From Desulfobacteraceae bacterium (GTDB taxonomy: Bacteria > Desulfobacterota > Desulfobacteria > Desulfobacterales > Desulfatirhabdiaceae): a stretch of 15,915 bases of DNA. Under the pieces are notes generated by a model. It had not been told where the DNA came from and did no database searches. It worked only from the letters and a program-made list of their open reading frames with translations. This document shows, piece after piece, positions 7,454 to 13,911 of the stretch; the stretch's first letter is position 1; each line of letters opens with the position of its first letter. The stretch spans positions 1 to 15,915 of the forward strand of contig DAIEFO010000016.1 in assembly GCA_027325475.1 (NCBI GenBank). The letters are read 5' to 3'. The position numbers and the translations under genes are program-made.

Positions 7454-8749
7454 TCATTCGCCGCCCGTTTCGCACTCCGCGACATCGCAAATTGCTCCCG
7501 TTACGGCGGCGATATCCGCATCACTCATGATATACGGCGGCATCGTGTAGATCAGTTTTCCAAAAGGCCGGATCCACACTCCTTTTTCCACAAACCGTTT
7601 TTGAATTCTGGCCATATCGACGGGCTGTCGCATTTCCACCACACCGATCGCTCCGAGCACGCGAACGTCGGCCACCTGCGGCATGCCGGTGCAGGGCGAC
7701 AGCCCTTCCTTCAGTCGCTCTTCTATCTGCGGGATCCTCGTTTTCCAATCTGAAGCGAGCAGTTTTCCGATACTGGCCACCGCGACAGCGCAGGCAAGCG
7801 GGTTTCCCATAAACGTCGGTCCGTGCATGAACACCCCGGCTTTGCCGGAAGAAATCCCGTCAGCCACCCGCCGGGTCGTAAGCGTCGCGGCAAGACTCAT
7901 GTAGCCTCCGGTGAGCGCTTTGCCGAGGCACAGGATATCCGGCGAGATGTTCGCGTGCTCGCAGGCGAAAAGCTTTCCGGTCCGTCCGAAGCCCGTGGCG
8001 ATTTCATCCAGTATCAGAAGGACGCCGTTTGCGTCACAAAGCTCCCGAACCCGCTGCAGATACGCTGGCGAATAAAACCGCATGCCGCCCGCCCCCTGAA
8101 CGATCGGCTCCAGAATCACGGCTGCGAGCTCGTTCCGATGGGCCGATATCAGGTTTTTGAAACTTTCGATATCTGCCTCATTCCAGGAATCATGAAATCC
8201 GCATTGCGGCGCGGCTGCAAAATACTGTTCCGGCAAAACGCCGGAAAAAAGTTCGTGCATACCGGTTACAGGATCACAAACGGCCATGGCGCCAAAGGTG
8301 TCACCGTGATAGCCCGAGCGAATCGTCAAAAGCCGTTGCTTTTGCGGCCGACCTCCTGCATGCCAGAATTGAATCGCCATCTTGATGGCCACTTCGACCG
8401 CAACCGATCCTGAGTCGGAAAAAAATACCGTTTCCAGAGGACCGGGCGTTATCTCCGTCAGCCGTTCGGCCAGCGCTACCGCAGGTCCGTGGGTAATACC
8501 GCCAAACATCACGTGGCTGAGCATTTCGATCTGCCGATAAAGCGCCTGGTTCAACTCCGGGCAATTATACCCATGGATTACAGCCCACCAGGAAGACATC
8601 CCATCAATCAGCTCCCGTCCGTCGGCCAGCGTCAGTTTTACCCCGTTGGCTGCAATCACCGGATAAACCGGCAGCGGATTCACCATAGAGGTGTAGGGAT
8701 GCCAGACATGTTTTCTGTCAAATTCGAGCCCGTTTTCCGGAAACGCCAT
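7454..8749 (-). CDS. bioA: Adenosylmethionine-8-amino-7-oxononanoate aminotransferase
   Basis: 431 residues from the ATG at 8749-8747, which has AAGGA about 4 bases upstream; an ATG 12 bases earlier (8761) has no ribosome binding site and lies in front of that AAGGA. It has WHPYTSM near the N-terminus, ELIDGMSSWW, GYHGDTFGAMAVCDP, the PLP-ring aspartate in LLILDEIATGFGRTG, the PLP lysine in CLGKALTGG, and FMHGPTFMGNPLACAVA. These are the substrate and cofactor motifs of BioA, a class III aminotransferase that uses S-adenosylmethionine as amino donor to make 7,8-diaminopelargonate. It is the first bio gene of the run, 43-55 bases after the DUF4442 gene. Confidence 0.95.
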   Translation of the reverse strand: MAFPENGLEFDRKHVWHPYTSMVNPLPVYPVIAANGVKLTLADGRELIDGMSSWWAVIHGYNCPELNQALYRQIEMLSHVMFGGITHGPAVALAERLTEITPGPLETVFFSDSGSVAVEVAIKMAIQFWHAGGRPQKQRLLTIRSGYHGDTFGAMAVCDPVTGMHELFSGVLPEQYFAAAPQCGFHDSWNEADIESFKNLISAHRNELAAVILEPIVQGAGGMRFYSPAYLQRVRELCDANGVLLILDEIATGFGRTGKLFACEHANISPDILCLGKALTGGYMSLAATLTTRRVADGISSGKAGVFMHGPTFMGNPLACAVAVASIGKLLASDWKTRIPQIEERLKEGLSPCTGMPQVADVRVLGAIGVVEMRQPVDMARIQKRFVEKGVWIRPFGKLIYTMPPYIMSDADIAAVTGAICDVAECETGGE

Positions 8750-8772
8750 ACAGTCCTTCATTTCAGATGTTC

Positions 8773-8793
8773 TCGTAAAAGTCGCTTTTACGA
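8773..8793. repeat. Perfect 21-base palindrome upstream of bioA
   Basis: Arms TCGTAAAAG and CTTTTACGA flank a 3-base centre (TCG), in the gap between the DUF4442 gene and bioA. On the mRNA it would be a 9-bp hairpin with a triloop; on DNA it has the symmetry of a repressor site. The half-sites loosely resemble those of BirA (TTGTAAACC/GGTTTACAA), but the known BirA spacer is about 14-16 bases, not 3. No T-run follows on the bioA side. Confidence 0.55.
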
Positions 8794-8804
8794 ACTTATC
8801 AGAT

Positions 8805-9254
8805 TCATTGATGATTTTTTTTGCGGATATAAAGCGTTTTAAGCACCGTGGCCACGGTGTCTCCGCTTTTGTCCATGATGGTGACGGAGAGGTCTTTCAG
8901 GTATTTCTGGCCATTTTCCGTATGCGCCAGAATATCCTGAATTGTTGACGGATCCAGCCGAAACAAGGCGGTGACGCCGCCGCGCCCGGGTTTGATGAAA
9001 TCGATGTATGCGGATTTATCCCAGACCACATGGGATTTTCCTAAAATCTGAATCAGCATCAGCATGTAAAAAGGATCTGTCATCGCATACAAAGACCCGC
9101 CGAAATGGGTTTTGACGTAGTTCCGGTTGTACCACTTCATTTTCATCCGCACCCGGATTTCACTATAATCGGGTGCGATATGTTCAACGACGATTCCTGT
9201 TCCCCAATACGGCGGATAACAATTGAGCATGAGCTGAAAAATTTTATGATGCAT
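8805..9254 (-). CDS. DUF4442 hotdog-fold protein (thioesterase-like)
   Basis: 149 residues. NRNYVKTHFGGSLYAMTDPFYMLML (about 44-68) and the pattern of a long hydrophobic helix followed by charged strands are typical of DUF4442 proteins, which have the hotdog fold of acyl-CoA thioesterases. The short TVATVLKTLYIRKK end completes the sheet. AGGA precedes the ATG by 5-6 bases. It lies in line with the bio genes, 72 bases after ybaK and 50 before bioA. A link to the pimeloyl-thioester part of the biotin pathway is only a guess. The family is mostly uncharacterised and the protein could be a general acyl-CoA binder or hydrolase. Confidence 0.75.
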   Translation of the reverse strand: MHHKIFQLMLNCYPPYWGTGIVVEHIAPDYSEIRVRMKMKWYNRNYVKTHFGGSLYAMTDPFYMLMLIQILGKSHVVWDKSAYIDFIKPGRGGVTALFRLDPSTIQDILAHTENGQKYLKDLSVTIMDKSGDTVATVLKTLYIRKKNHQ

Positions 9255-9326
9255 GATTTCCTGTAGGCGTCTGTTTCCAGAAGATGTCCGGCGGATGGGA
9301 GCTGAAAAAGTGCGGAAAAGAATGGT

Positions 9327-9812
9327 TCATACGATGGCGACTGTCACAAGAACCGGTTGCAGTACACGGATCAAGTCGGCCGGGGACACGCTCATCAATA
9401 GGCCCCGCTTGCCGGCGTTGATATATAGCGCCGGCAAATCGGCGATCGAGGCTTCCATGAATACCCGCATGGCGTGGCGAACGCCAAAAGGAGAGATGCC
9501 ACCCACGACATATCCGGTATATTTATTGGCCTTCTGCGGCGTGCAGGGCTGAACGGATCTGGCGCCGATCTGGCGGGCCAGCGCCCGGGTGGAGACCTGG
9601 CGATCTCCATGCATCAGGACGATCAACGGCGCGGCGGTGTCATCTTCCATAACCAGTGTCTTGATGACAGCGTGTTCCGCAACGCTCAGGGCCGCCGAAG
9701 CCGTCGCCGTTCCGCCTTTTTCCTCGTAGGCGTACGGATGCAGCGAAAATGCCGCACCCGCCTCTTTAAGATGACGCATGGCCGAGGTTGTGGATATGTG
9801 ACGATCCGCCAT
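9327..9812 (-). CDS. ybaK: YbaK/EbsC-type Cys-tRNA(Pro) deacylase
   Basis: 161 residues, the usual length. The N-terminal strand FSLHPYAYEE, the lysine in HAVIKTLVME, MHGDRQVSTRALARQIGARSV, the KANKYTGYVVGGISPFG segment and ADLPALYINAGKRGLLMSVSP follow the YbaK pattern. The protein hydrolyses cysteine mischarged onto tRNA(Pro), a quality-control step beside prolyl-tRNA synthetase. It starts 7 bases after the stop of the flavoprotein gene with only a weak AGGT upstream, suggesting translational coupling. Its place before bio genes looks incidental. Confidence 0.92.
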   Translation of the reverse strand: MADRHISTTSAMRHLKEAGAAFSLHPYAYEEKGGTATASAALSVAEHAVIKTLVMEDDTAAPLIVLMHGDRQVSTRALARQIGARSVQPCTPQKANKYTGYVVGGISPFGVRHAMRVFMEASIADLPALYINAGKRGLLMSVSPADLIRVLQPVLVTVAIV

Positions 9813-9819
9813 GTGTCAA

Positions 9820-10392
9820 TTACCTGTGAATCTGTTTAAGAAGCCAGGCCATGTTTTCTCCCAGCACCTTCATGGTGGCGACCCCTTCCGCGTCTTTTTC
9901 GAATTCGCCGATTTCTCTGGCAAAAGCCAGATTCCAGTAGCTGGAACCCGGAACGATCATCTGGGTGATGAAAAAGAAATGGTTCAGAGAGTCGAAGGTA
10001 TGGATACAACCGCCACGACGCGCCACCGCCACGGCGGCCCCGACTTTTCGTTTCAGCATATCTCCGTTGGCGCGGCTGACCATGCCCGCCCGGTCCATGA
10101 GCGCCTTGATTTCAGAAGTGACGTCGGCAAAATAGGTGGGGGACGCCAGAATGATACCGTCCGCTTCGGTCATTTTTTGAATGCAGGCGTTGACGTCATC
10201 CTTGACGGCGCATTGTTTGTCTTTGTTTTCAAAGCACTTGTAGCAGGCGATACATCCATGGATTTTTTTGCCCGAAAGCTGCATCAACTCCGTTTCGATG
10301 CCTTCCGCTTCGAGCGGTGCGAACACCTGGCGTACGGCCGCCGCCGTATTGCCGTCCTTGCGGGCGCTGCCGCTGATGGCTAAAACTTTCAT
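9820..10392 (-). CDS. Iron-sulfur flavoprotein (Isf-like, flavodoxin fold)
   Basis: 190 residues. SGSARKDGNT (7-16) is the FMN phosphate loop and LASPTYFADVTSEIKALMDR is the second flavin-contact region of the NADPH-dependent FMN reductase/flavodoxin family. Cysteines at 47, 50, 53 and 61 form a compact C-x2-C-x2-C-x7-C cluster, matching the 4Fe-4S site of iron-sulfur flavoproteins described from Methanosarcina. The protein would carry electrons between ferredoxin and an acceptor such as O2, H2O2 or another redox partner in an anaerobe. AAGGAG stands 5 bases before the ATG, and a strong promoter is 86-113 bases upstream. It appears to head the transcript that continues through ybaK to the bio genes. 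Confidence 0.85.
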   Translation of the reverse strand: MKVLAISGSARKDGNTAAAVRQVFAPLEAEGIETELMQLSGKKIHGCIACYKCFENKDKQCAVKDDVNACIQKMTEADGIILASPTYFADVTSEIKALMDRAGMVSRANGDMLKRKVGAAVAVARRGGCIHTFDSLNHFFFITQMIVPGSSYWNLAFAREIGEFEKDAEGVATMKVLGENMAWLLKQIHR

Positions 10393-10477
10393 GATTTCTC
10401 CTTGTTTCTTGTTTTCCCTGATGTGGCTGTCTCACACCGCCAGGTCATGCTCAGACCCCTGGAAGCGTTTCGGCCCC

Positions 10478-10505
10478 ACTTTATCCAAACCGCATGAGTT
10501 GTCAA
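10478..10505 (-). promoter_or_regulatory. Sigma70-type promoter for the flavoprotein-ybaK-bio run
   Basis: On the minus strand a perfect -35 TTGACA (10505-10500) is followed by a 16-base spacer and the -10 TAAAGT (10483-10478, four of six consensus bases). It directs transcription towards the flavoprotein start at 10392, leaving a leader of about 80 bases. It is downstream of the aromatic gene terminator, so the transcript starts afresh. Confidence 0.6.
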
Positions 10506-10547
10506 CCGGATATTTCAACGATGGCGCATTCCGCCTTCAGCAAGGGA

Positions 10548-10583
10548 ATACAAAAACAGGGTGATACTTTAAAATCACCCTGT
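10548..10583 (-). terminator. Intrinsic terminator of the DAHP synthase-prephenate dehydratase gene
   Basis: On the minus strand ACAGGGTGAT (10583-10574) and ATCACCCTGT (10565-10556) form a perfect 10-bp stem with an 8-base loop, followed by TTTT (10555-10552) and GT-rich sequence. It begins 19 bases after the TGA at 10604-10602 and separates the aromatic gene from the flavoprotein promoter. Confidence 0.88.
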
Positions 10584-10601
10584 GAATTGCTGCCTGCTAT
10601 A

Positions 10602-12473
10602 TCAGTAAGTTCCAAGTATTTTGAAGAAATCGGTCTTGTTTTTCAGCTCTTCCAGAATCGGAGCAAATGCCGCTGACCGCACATCGGCTTCCAGATCCGC
10701 GTAAAACATGTATTGCCAAGGCTTTCCGAGAATGGGTCGCGATTCCAGTTTCACCAGATTGATATGGTTTTCCTGGAAAATTTTCAGCGTTTCATAAAGC
10801 GATCCAGGTTGATTGCCAACCGAATAGACCAGAGATGATTTCTGGGCGTCTTTTTTACAGGCAGGTTCCGCCGCAATGATGGCGAATCGGGTGAAGTTCA
10901 TAGGATTGGTTTCAATGCCTTCTTCGATGATGTCAAGATCGAACATCTTGGCGGCTTCCCTGCTGCCGATGGCTGCGTTTGTGCATCCCTCGCTTTGCGC
11001 GACTTCGCGGACGGCGCTGGTCGAAGCGTTGACAGCAACAATTTCCCAGTCTGGATAGCGATCGAGAAACTGCCGGCACTGCTGTACCACCGGTGCAATG
11101 GAAAACACCCGGCGGATGTCTTCCAGTCGGGTTCCAGGACGTCCGATCAGGTAATGAATGATGCGAAGTGTAATTTCTCCGACAATTTCAAGATCGTATT
11201 CCAGCAGCAGATCATAGTTTTCATGAATGCTGCCGGAAAGTGAATTTTCAAGAGGAATGATCGCGTATGCGGCTTCCCTGGACTTGACGGACTCAAATAT
11301 CGCACGGAAGCTGGGTTTGGGGATCACATCTGCATTTTCTCCGAAATATTGCATACAGGCATTGTGACTGAAGGTACCCAGCTCACCCAGAAATGCAATC
11401 CGCTGAGACGCATCTCCATTGGCGTCCTGTACGGTGGCGGAGGCTTTCTCCTGATAATCGAAATCAAGCTGCTTGCCGACAACCGGAGCGATCACGTAAA
11501 TATCGCGGGTGAGTTGACCGAACTGTTTGGGATACAGGCTCTGGGGACCGTCGGAAAGGGCATGATCGGGATCGTGATGGACTTCGATCATCAGTGCATC
11601 GGCCCCGGCGGCAACGGCGGCGCGGGCCATGGGACTGACCTTTTCGCGGATGCCGGTGGCATGACTGGGATCGATCAGTACGGGCAGATGGGTGAGTTTT
11701 TTCAGCACGGGAATAGCCGATAAATCGAGGGTGTTGCGGGTGTAAGGCTCGAACGTACGGATGCCGCGTTCACAAAGGATGATCTTGTCGTTTCCTTCGG
11801 ACATGATATATTCCGCGGACATCAGCCATTCCTCGATAGTAGAAGCCAACCCCCGTTTGAGTACGACCGGTTTGCCCATGCGACCGACGCACTTTAAAAG
11901 TTCAAAATTCTGCATGTTGCGTGCGCCGACCTGTACGGCATCCACATATTTCATCATGACATCGGCCTGGGCTACCGAAGTGATCTCCGTCACCACCGGA
12001 AGTCCGGTCTGCTCCCGGACTTCAGCCAATATTTTGAGGCCTTCTTCTTCAAGCCCCTGAAACGAATAGGGGGATGTCCTGGGTTTATAAGCACCACCTC
12101 TGAAGACGAGCGCGCCGTAGCGTTTGACCTCCCTGGCGATGGTCAATGCCTGCTCGCGGCTTTCCACCGCGCAGGGGCCTGCAATCATCACGATGCGTTT
12201 GCCGCCTACCAGCACATTACCGATAGGAACCAGCGTGTCTTCAGGGTGCCACTGCCGGCTCACCAGTTTGAACGGCGTCGTGATGGGAATAACGTTTTCG
12301 ACGCCGGGAAGGCTTTTTAAAAAGTCCGGATCGAGTTTGCTCTTTCCCAGAGCGCCCATGATGCTCTGTTCAGCGTCTGTCATTTCACGCACGACGCAGC
12401 CTTTGTCCATGAGAATGTTACGGATATGACTTTTTTGATCTTTGGTGATGTTTCTTTGAAGTACGAGTATCAT
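10602..12473 (-). CDS. aroF-pheA: Fused DAHP synthase - prephenate dehydratase (with ACT domain)
   Basis: 623 residues from the ATG at 12473-12471, with GGGAGG 9 bases upstream; an ATG 33 bases earlier lies before that site and is rejected. Residues 1-70 form a ferredoxin-like regulatory domain (ILVLQRNITKDQ...), as in the Bacillus/Thermotoga-type DAHP synthases. About 75-335 is the TIM barrel: AGPCAVES (98-105), FRGGAYKPRTSPYSFQG (124-140), VVLKRG, IDPSHATG (268-275), EVHHDP (297-302). After a ~20-residue linker, prephenate dehydratase starts at RIAFLGELGTFSH (about 358), has ENSLSGSI (409-416) and the catalytic TRF (528-530). The ACT domain (about 546-623) carries PGSLYETL and ESRP, the phenylalanine-binding motifs. 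It joins the first shikimate-pathway step with the step making phenylpyruvate. No chorismate mutase domain is present. A phenylalanine-rich leader peptide and two terminators lie upstream. Confidence 0.95.
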   Translation of the reverse strand: MILVLQRNITKDQKSHIRNILMDKGCVVREMTDAEQSIMGALGKSKLDPDFLKSLPGVENVIPITTPFKLVSRQWHPEDTLVPIGNVLVGGKRIVMIAGPCAVESREQALTIAREVKRYGALVFRGGAYKPRTSPYSFQGLEEEGLKILAEVREQTGLPVVTEITSVAQADVMMKYVDAVQVGARNMQNFELLKCVGRMGKPVVLKRGLASTIEEWLMSAEYIMSEGNDKIILCERGIRTFEPYTRNTLDLSAIPVLKKLTHLPVLIDPSHATGIREKVSPMARAAVAAGADALMIEVHHDPDHALSDGPQSLYPKQFGQLTRDIYVIAPVVGKQLDFDYQEKASATVQDANGDASQRIAFLGELGTFSHNACMQYFGENADVIPKPSFRAIFESVKSREAAYAIIPLENSLSGSIHENYDLLLEYDLEIVGEITLRIIHYLIGRPGTRLEDIRRVFSIAPVVQQCRQFLDRYPDWEIVAVNASTSAVREVAQSEGCTNAAIGSREAAKMFDLDIIEEGIETNPMNFTRFAIIAAEPACKKDAQKSSLVYSVGNQPGSLYETLKIFQENHINLVKLESRPILGKPWQYMFYADLEADVRSAAFAPILEELKNKTDFFKILGTY

Positions 12474-12507
12474 GTGCCAACGCCTCCCTGTTGATGGTGC
12501 ATCCAAT

Positions 12508-12544
12508 AAAAAAAGCCCCGATGGGTTGTTCCCTCGGGGCTTTT
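12508..12544 (-). terminator. Second attenuator terminator (segments 5:6)
   Basis: On the minus strand AAAAGCCCCGA (12544-12534) pairs perfectly with TCGGGGCTTTT (12521-12511), 11 bp, with a further GGG/CCC inside the loop; seven T (12514-12508) lie at its end. It is 35 bases before the DAHP synthase start codon. Its left arm is also perfectly complementary to the last ten bases of the preceding terminator (12563-12554), so the two hairpins exclude a third, non-terminating one (4:5). Confidence 0.85.
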
Positions 12545-12551
12545 CACAAAT

Positions 12552-12593
12552 AAAAAAGCCCCGGACAGACTGGTATTTCAGTCCATCCGGGGC
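12552..12593 (-). terminator. First attenuator terminator (segments 3:4)
   Basis: On the minus strand GCCCCGGATGGACTG (12593-12579) pairs with CAGTCTGTCCGGGGC (12572-12558): a 15-bp stem with two adjacent G-U pairs, a 6-base loop and six T (12557-12552). It starts 20 bases after the stop codon of the leader peptide. Its left arm contains CCGGATGGAC, which can instead pair with GTTCATCCGG inside the leader coding region (12630-12621), forming an antiterminator. Confidence 0.88.
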
Positions 12594-12612
12594 CGAATTT
12601 TGCTGAAAACGG

Positions 12613-12699
12613 CTACTGCTCCGGATGAACGCTTCTAAAGCTAAAAAAGAAGCGTCCGAAAAAAATATTTTTGATGATAAAACGATGGTACATTGTCAA
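12613..12699 (-). CDS. Phenylalanine-rich leader peptide of an attenuator
   Basis: From ATG at 12693-12691 the frame encodes 26 residues beginning MYHRFIIKNIFFGRFFFSFR, stop TAG at 12615-12613. Phe is at positions 5, 11, 12, 15, 16, 17 and 19. The ATG is 12 bases from AAGGA (12710-12706), which is long; an in-frame TTG at 12699-12697 has ideal 6-base spacing, so translation may start there (28 residues, two more before MYH). GGACGCTTC (12657-12649) and GAAGCGTTC (12635-12627), within and after the Phe codons, form the 1:2 pause hairpin. A ribosome stalled at the Phe codons would cover segment 1 and release segment 2. Function as a cis-acting sensor of charged tRNA(Phe) follows the pheA leader model of enteric bacteria. 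Confidence 0.85.
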   Translation of the reverse strand: MTMYHRFIIKNIFFGRFFFSFRSVHPEQ

Positions 12700-12724
12700 T
12701 AAAAATCCTTTTAATTTTTGTGGA

Positions 12725-12753
12725 TCTTTACGACGGATATGAAGTTGTGTCAA
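12725..12753 (-). promoter_or_regulatory. Promoter of the phenylalanine leader and fusion gene
   Basis: Perfect -35 TTGACA (12753-12748), 17-base spacer, -10 TAAAGA (12730-12725, three of six consensus bases). Transcription would begin near 12718, a few bases before the AAGGA of the leader peptide. The short 5' end fits an attenuator leader. A second TTGACA at 12699-12694, overlapping the leader start, lacks a -10 box at the right distance. Confidence 0.55.
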
Positions 12754-12800
12754 GTATTCTTTTGAGGGAATGTCACCTGAAGCCACCCGCTTTTTTTAGA

Positions 12801-12829
12801 TTTACATATCGCGTCGCGTATGGTAGCAA
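12801..12829 (+). promoter_or_regulatory. Possible aroB promoter
   Basis: TTTACA (12801-12806), 17-base spacer, TAGCAA (12824-12829). The -35 is one base from consensus and the -10 is poor. It would start transcription near 12836, just before the GGAG of aroB. It is back-to-back with the promoter of the fusion gene, about 50 bases away. Confidence 0.35.
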
Positions 12830-12854
12830 TGCCGGAAGAACTGGAGATAGTATC

Positions 12855-13898
12855 ATGAAAAAACTGCACATTCATGGAAAAACCGGAGACTCCGCGCTTC
12901 TGGTCGGAGAGAATCTCGATCAACTGGAACACCTCGTTTCCGGACGTCGAGCCGTAATCATTACGGACAATCACGTCGAAGCGCTGTACCGGAAAGATTT
13001 TCCGGACTGTCCTGTCATCACCATCGGATGCGGCGAGGGGATCAAGACCCTGGATACGGTGCATGCCATTTATCGGCATCTGGTGGAACTGGAGGCGGAT
13101 CGTTCCACATTTATTGTCGGCATCGGCGGAGGCATTGTGTGCGATATCGCCGGATTTGTGGCCTCCACATACATGCGCGGGGTAAGTTTCGGATTTGTGG
13201 CGTCCAGTTTGCTGGCCCAGGTGGATGCCAGCGTTGGAGGCAAAAACGGCGTCAATTTCGGCGGGTATAAAAACATGGTGGGGGTTTTTAACCAGCCGGA
13301 GTTTGTCATCTGTGACATGAATCTGCTCCACACGCTGCCCAGCCAGGAACTGCTCTGCGGTTTTGCGGAAATCGTCAAGCACGCCGTCATTGCCGATGAA
13401 AAGATGTTCGCTTTCCTCGAAGATCGCTGGCAGGACGCTCTGAAGCTGGATCACGATGTCATCGAGCGTCTGGTGTATGATTCTGTTGTCATCAAGTCCG
13501 GTGTGGTGAACCGGGATGAAACTGAAAAAGGGGAACGCCGGATTTTGAATTTCGGCCATACCGTCGGACACGCCATTGAAAAAACCACCGGAATCCCGCA
13601 TGGCGAAGCCGTAAGTATCGGCATGGTTGCCGCCGCGGGTATCGCTCGGAATCTGGAAATGTTTTCAGAAACGGATATGCAGCGCATCGTCAGGCTTCTG
13701 GCGCATTTCAATCTGCCTGTTCGTCTGGACATCGCGCATCGGGATGCGGTTTTTGACGCCATGCGCAAAGACAAGAAAAGGGAAGGGGATGATATTTTTT
13801 TTGTGCTTCCGCCCCGTATTGGCGCTGCAACGGTGCGTTCTCTGTCCATAGCAGAAATTCGTCGGCTTGCCGCCGATTTATTTCAGTCTGAAGATTGA
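12855..13898 (+). CDS. aroB: 3-dehydroquinate synthase
   Basis: 347 residues from the ATG at 12855, chosen for GGAG 8 bases upstream; the frame is open further upstream, but that stretch overlaps the divergent promoter region and does not look like AroB. NAD-binding GIGGGIVCDIAGF (89-101), then SSLLAQVDASVGGKNGVN (117-134) and YKNMVGVFNQP (138-148), are the AroB core. The zinc ligands are expected to be Glu172 (GFAEIVKH), His235 (NFGHTVGH) and His249 (PHGEAVSIGM). It converts DAHP, the product of the divergently encoded fusion enzyme, to 3-dehydroquinate. The usual PTTLLAQVD segment reads ASSLLAQVD here, a mild change. The P1-family hydrolase follows after 13 bases. Confidence 0.94.
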   Translation: MKKLHIHGKTGDSALLVGENLDQLEHLVSGRRAVIITDNHVEALYRKDFPDCPVITIGCGEGIKTLDTVHAIYRHLVELEADRSTFIVGIGGGIVCDIAGFVASTYMRGVSFGFVASSLLAQVDASVGGKNGVNFGGYKNMVGVFNQPEFVICDMNLLHTLPSQELLCGFAEIVKHAVIADEKMFAFLEDRWQDALKLDHDVIERLVYDSVVIKSGVVNRDETEKGERRILNFGHTVGHAIEKTTGIPHGEAVSIGMVAAAGIARNLEMFSETDMQRIVRLLAHFNLPVRLDIAHRDAVFDAMRKDKKREGDDIFFVLPPRIGAATVRSLSIAEIRRLAADLFQSED

Positions 13899-13911
13899 TC
13901 ATGAGGGCATC

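Noticed and set aside
8773..8793. Classical BirA operator
   Set aside because: The half-sites match only loosely and are 3 bases apart rather than the 14-16 of known BirA sites, so only a generic palindrome is claimed.
12508..12593. The two GC-rich hairpins as ordinary terminators for a plus-strand gene
   Set aside because: No plus-strand gene ends upstream of them, the longer T-runs are on the minus strand, and they lie between a minus-strand leader peptide and its gene.
12694..12699. Second TTGACA as a -35 box for the fusion gene
   Set aside because: No -10-like hexamer lies 16-18 bases downstream, and these bases probably include the leader peptide start region.
12693..12854. N-terminal extension of aroB by 54 codons
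   Set aside because: The stretch overlaps the divergent promoter region and the leader peptide start, does not resemble AroB, and the ATG at 12855 has a proper GGAG.
12750..13601. A 283-codon open frame antisense to aroB
   Set aside because: It mirrors the AroB coding sequence and shows no recognisable domain; aroB has all its catalytic motifs on the plus strand.
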